This document shows positions 51,796 through 52,981 of a stretch of DNA of 52,981 nt, one piece after another. Both the position numbers and the translations under genes were made by a program. A model generated the notes under the pieces. It saw nothing but the letters and a program-made list of their open reading frames with translations, was not told the origin of the DNA and searched no databases. Within the stretch, counting starts at the first letter, position 1. The number at the start of each line of letters is the position of its first letter. The stretch is from positions 1 through 52,981 of the forward strand of contig NZ_JAKILC010000025.1 of NCBI RefSeq assembly GCF_023283845.1, written 5' to 3'. This DNA comes from Shewanella marinintestina. GTDB lineage: Bacteria; Pseudomonadota; Gammaproteobacteria; Enterobacterales; Shewanellaceae.

Positions 51796-52981
51796 TTATT
51801 TCGCGTCTTTGTCGTCTTTTGTTTGGCTAAAAAGAGCTTCGATAAAGTCTTTCGCATTAAAGGTTCGTAGGTCATCAATCTGCTCACCCACACCAATATG
51901 ACGAATTGGAATACCAAACTTATCAGCAATCGCGAAGATCACGCCACCTTTAGCCGTACCATCAAGCTTACTGATAGTAATACCGGTAACACCAACAGCC
52001 TCTTGAAAAAGCTGCGCTTGGCTAATGGCATTCTGCCCAGTACTTGCGTCAAGAGTTAGCATCACCTCATGCGGCGCTGACTCATCTTGCTTTTTCATTA
52101 CGCGAACCACTTTCTTAAGCTCGTCCATTAGGTGAGCTTTGTTCTGTAGACGACCTGCGGTATCGGCAATCAATACATCAACATTACGCGCACGTGCCGC
52201 TTGCAATGCATCAAACAAAACAGACGCACTATCGGCTCCTGTATGCTGGGCAATAACGGGGATGTCGTTACGTTGACCCCAAACTTGTAACTGCTCAACC
52301 GCTGCAGCACGGAACGTATCACCTGCAGCCAGCATCACAGACTTACCTTGTGCTTGATATTGCTTAGCAAGTTTACCAATCGTGGTAGTTTTACCCACCC
52401 CGTTAACACCAACCATTAGGATCACGAATGGGCCATCAGCGTTTTCAGGAATAAGAGGTACAGATACAGGATCGAGTGTCTTTTGCATCTCTTCACGTAA
52501 TAGCTCGTACAGGGCTTCGCCGTCTTTAAGCTGCTTACGACTTGCTTGCTCAGTTAAGTTTTTAATTAAGCGTGTGGTTGTTTCAACACCCACATCGGCA
52601 ATTAATAGCTGCTCTTCAAGCTCTTCAAAAAGATCGTCATCGATCTTTTTGCCGCTAAATAAGCCAATAAAACCGCTACCAATACTTTCACTGGTACGTT
52701 TTAAGCCGCGCTTTAGACGGGCAAATAAACCTTCTTTAACAGGTTTTGCTTGTGGCTCAGGCTGCTCCTCGGCTACTTGTTGCTCTGCCAGTTGCTGCGC
52801 AGCTAACTCTTCAGCAGCCACTCTTTCTGACTCAAGGCGTTCAGCTTCAATTCTTTGGGCTTCGGCTTGTTCAGCGGCAACTCTTTCTAATTCAACACGC
52901 TCAGCTTCAAGACGAGCAGCCTCGATGCGAGCAGCTTCCGCCGCTTGCTCTGCTGCGATTCTTTGCGCTTCAGCTTGCTCA
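51796..52981 (-). CDS. ftsY: FtsY, signal recognition particle receptor (5' end beyond the window)
   Basis: At least 394 residues are visible and the frame stays open to the right edge, so the start codon is outside. The C-terminal NG domain is complete: G1 GVNGVGKTTTIGKLA, DTFRAAAVEQL, G3 DTAGRLQ, and SKLDGTAKGG. It receives ribosome-bound signal recognition particle at the membrane. The N-terminal acidic A domain is a long Ala/Glu/Gln/Arg repeat (AEAARIEAARLEAERVELER and similar units), consistent with an extended charged helix. A GTG at 52821 is in frame but unlikely to be the start. Confidence 0.95.
   Translation of the reverse strand, partial: EQAEAQRIAAEQAAEAARIEAARLEAERVELERVAAEQAEAQRIEAERLESERVAAEELAAQQLAEQQVAEEQPEPQAKPVKEGLFARLKRGLKRTSESIGSGFIGLFSGKKIDDDLFEELEEQLLIADVGVETTTRLIKNLTEQASRKQLKDGEALYELLREEMQKTLDPVSVPLIPENADGPFVILMVGVNGVGKTTTIGKLAKQYQAQGKSVMLAAGDTFRAAAVEQLQVWGQRNDIPVIAQHTGADSASVLFDALQAARARNVDVLIADTAGRLQNKAHLMDELKKVVRVMKKQDESAPHEVMLTLDASTGQNAISQAQLFQEAVGVTGITISKLDGTAKGGVIFAIADKFGIPIRHIGVGEQIDDLRTFNAKDFIEALFSQTKDDKDAK

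Overview
The window reads as a chromosomal segment of a marine gammaproteobacterium, almost certainly a Shewanella. The reasons are the split flavocytochrome c reductase, a small tetraheme cytochrome that strongly resembles Shewanella CctA, many LysR regulators, the menD-menH-menC-menE operon, and rpoH followed by ftsX-ftsE-ftsY. These identifications come from motif and family recognition in the translated sequence; no database search was run.

Layout. Positions 1-286 are the 5' part of a group II intron (minus strand) that runs off the left edge. From about 0.3 to 9.6 kb lies what I read as a DMSP/acrylate island: TetR and LysR regulators, an outer-membrane porin, the DMSP lyase dddY, the split acrylate reductase ardB-ardA, a divergent LysR gene, a patch of REP-like repeats, and an acuI-type acryloyl-CoA reductase. 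The upstream regions of dddY and ardA carry the same palindrome, TTTGGAA-N4-TTCCAAA, which suggests one shared regulator. From 9.9 to 14.1 kb come an aldehyde dehydrogenase and the glycyl-radical pair yjjI-yjjW. From 14.1 to 16.5 kb is an accessory patch: tandem repeats of about 121-131 bp, a lone TIR-like gene, then a run of ten different short hairpins closed by an intrinsic terminator.

From 16.5 to 36.2 kb the content is mostly ordinary: GNAT acetyltransferase, LysR, trmL, a paired M16 peptidase operon, PilZ protein, putative metallopeptidase, methyltransferase, a GGDEF/EAL protein, DTW-domain protein, Bcr/CflA transporter with a divergent LysR, a DUF885 protein, a Sel1-repeat protein, DUF2780 and TerB-like proteins. 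From 36.4 to 39.5 kb is an anaerobic electron-transfer operon (DUF2726 gene-nrfB-nrfC-nrfD-cctA) behind a perfect FNR/EtrA box and without a terminal reductase. Two related LysR genes converge on one terminator, then come menDHCE, a CatB-like acetyltransferase, a small hypothetical gene, rpoH, ftsX, ftsE and a partial ftsY.

How it fits together (inference): DMSP enters through the porin, DddY cleaves it in the periplasm to DMS and acrylate, and ArdAB reduces acrylate to propionate as a respiratory acceptor. AcuI removes toxic acryloyl-CoA in the cytoplasm. Menaquinone from the men genes and the NrfBCD/CctA electron carriers serve the same anaerobic lifestyle. The least explained structures are the hairpin array next to the TIR gene, the tandem repeats before it, and the shared palindromic operator.
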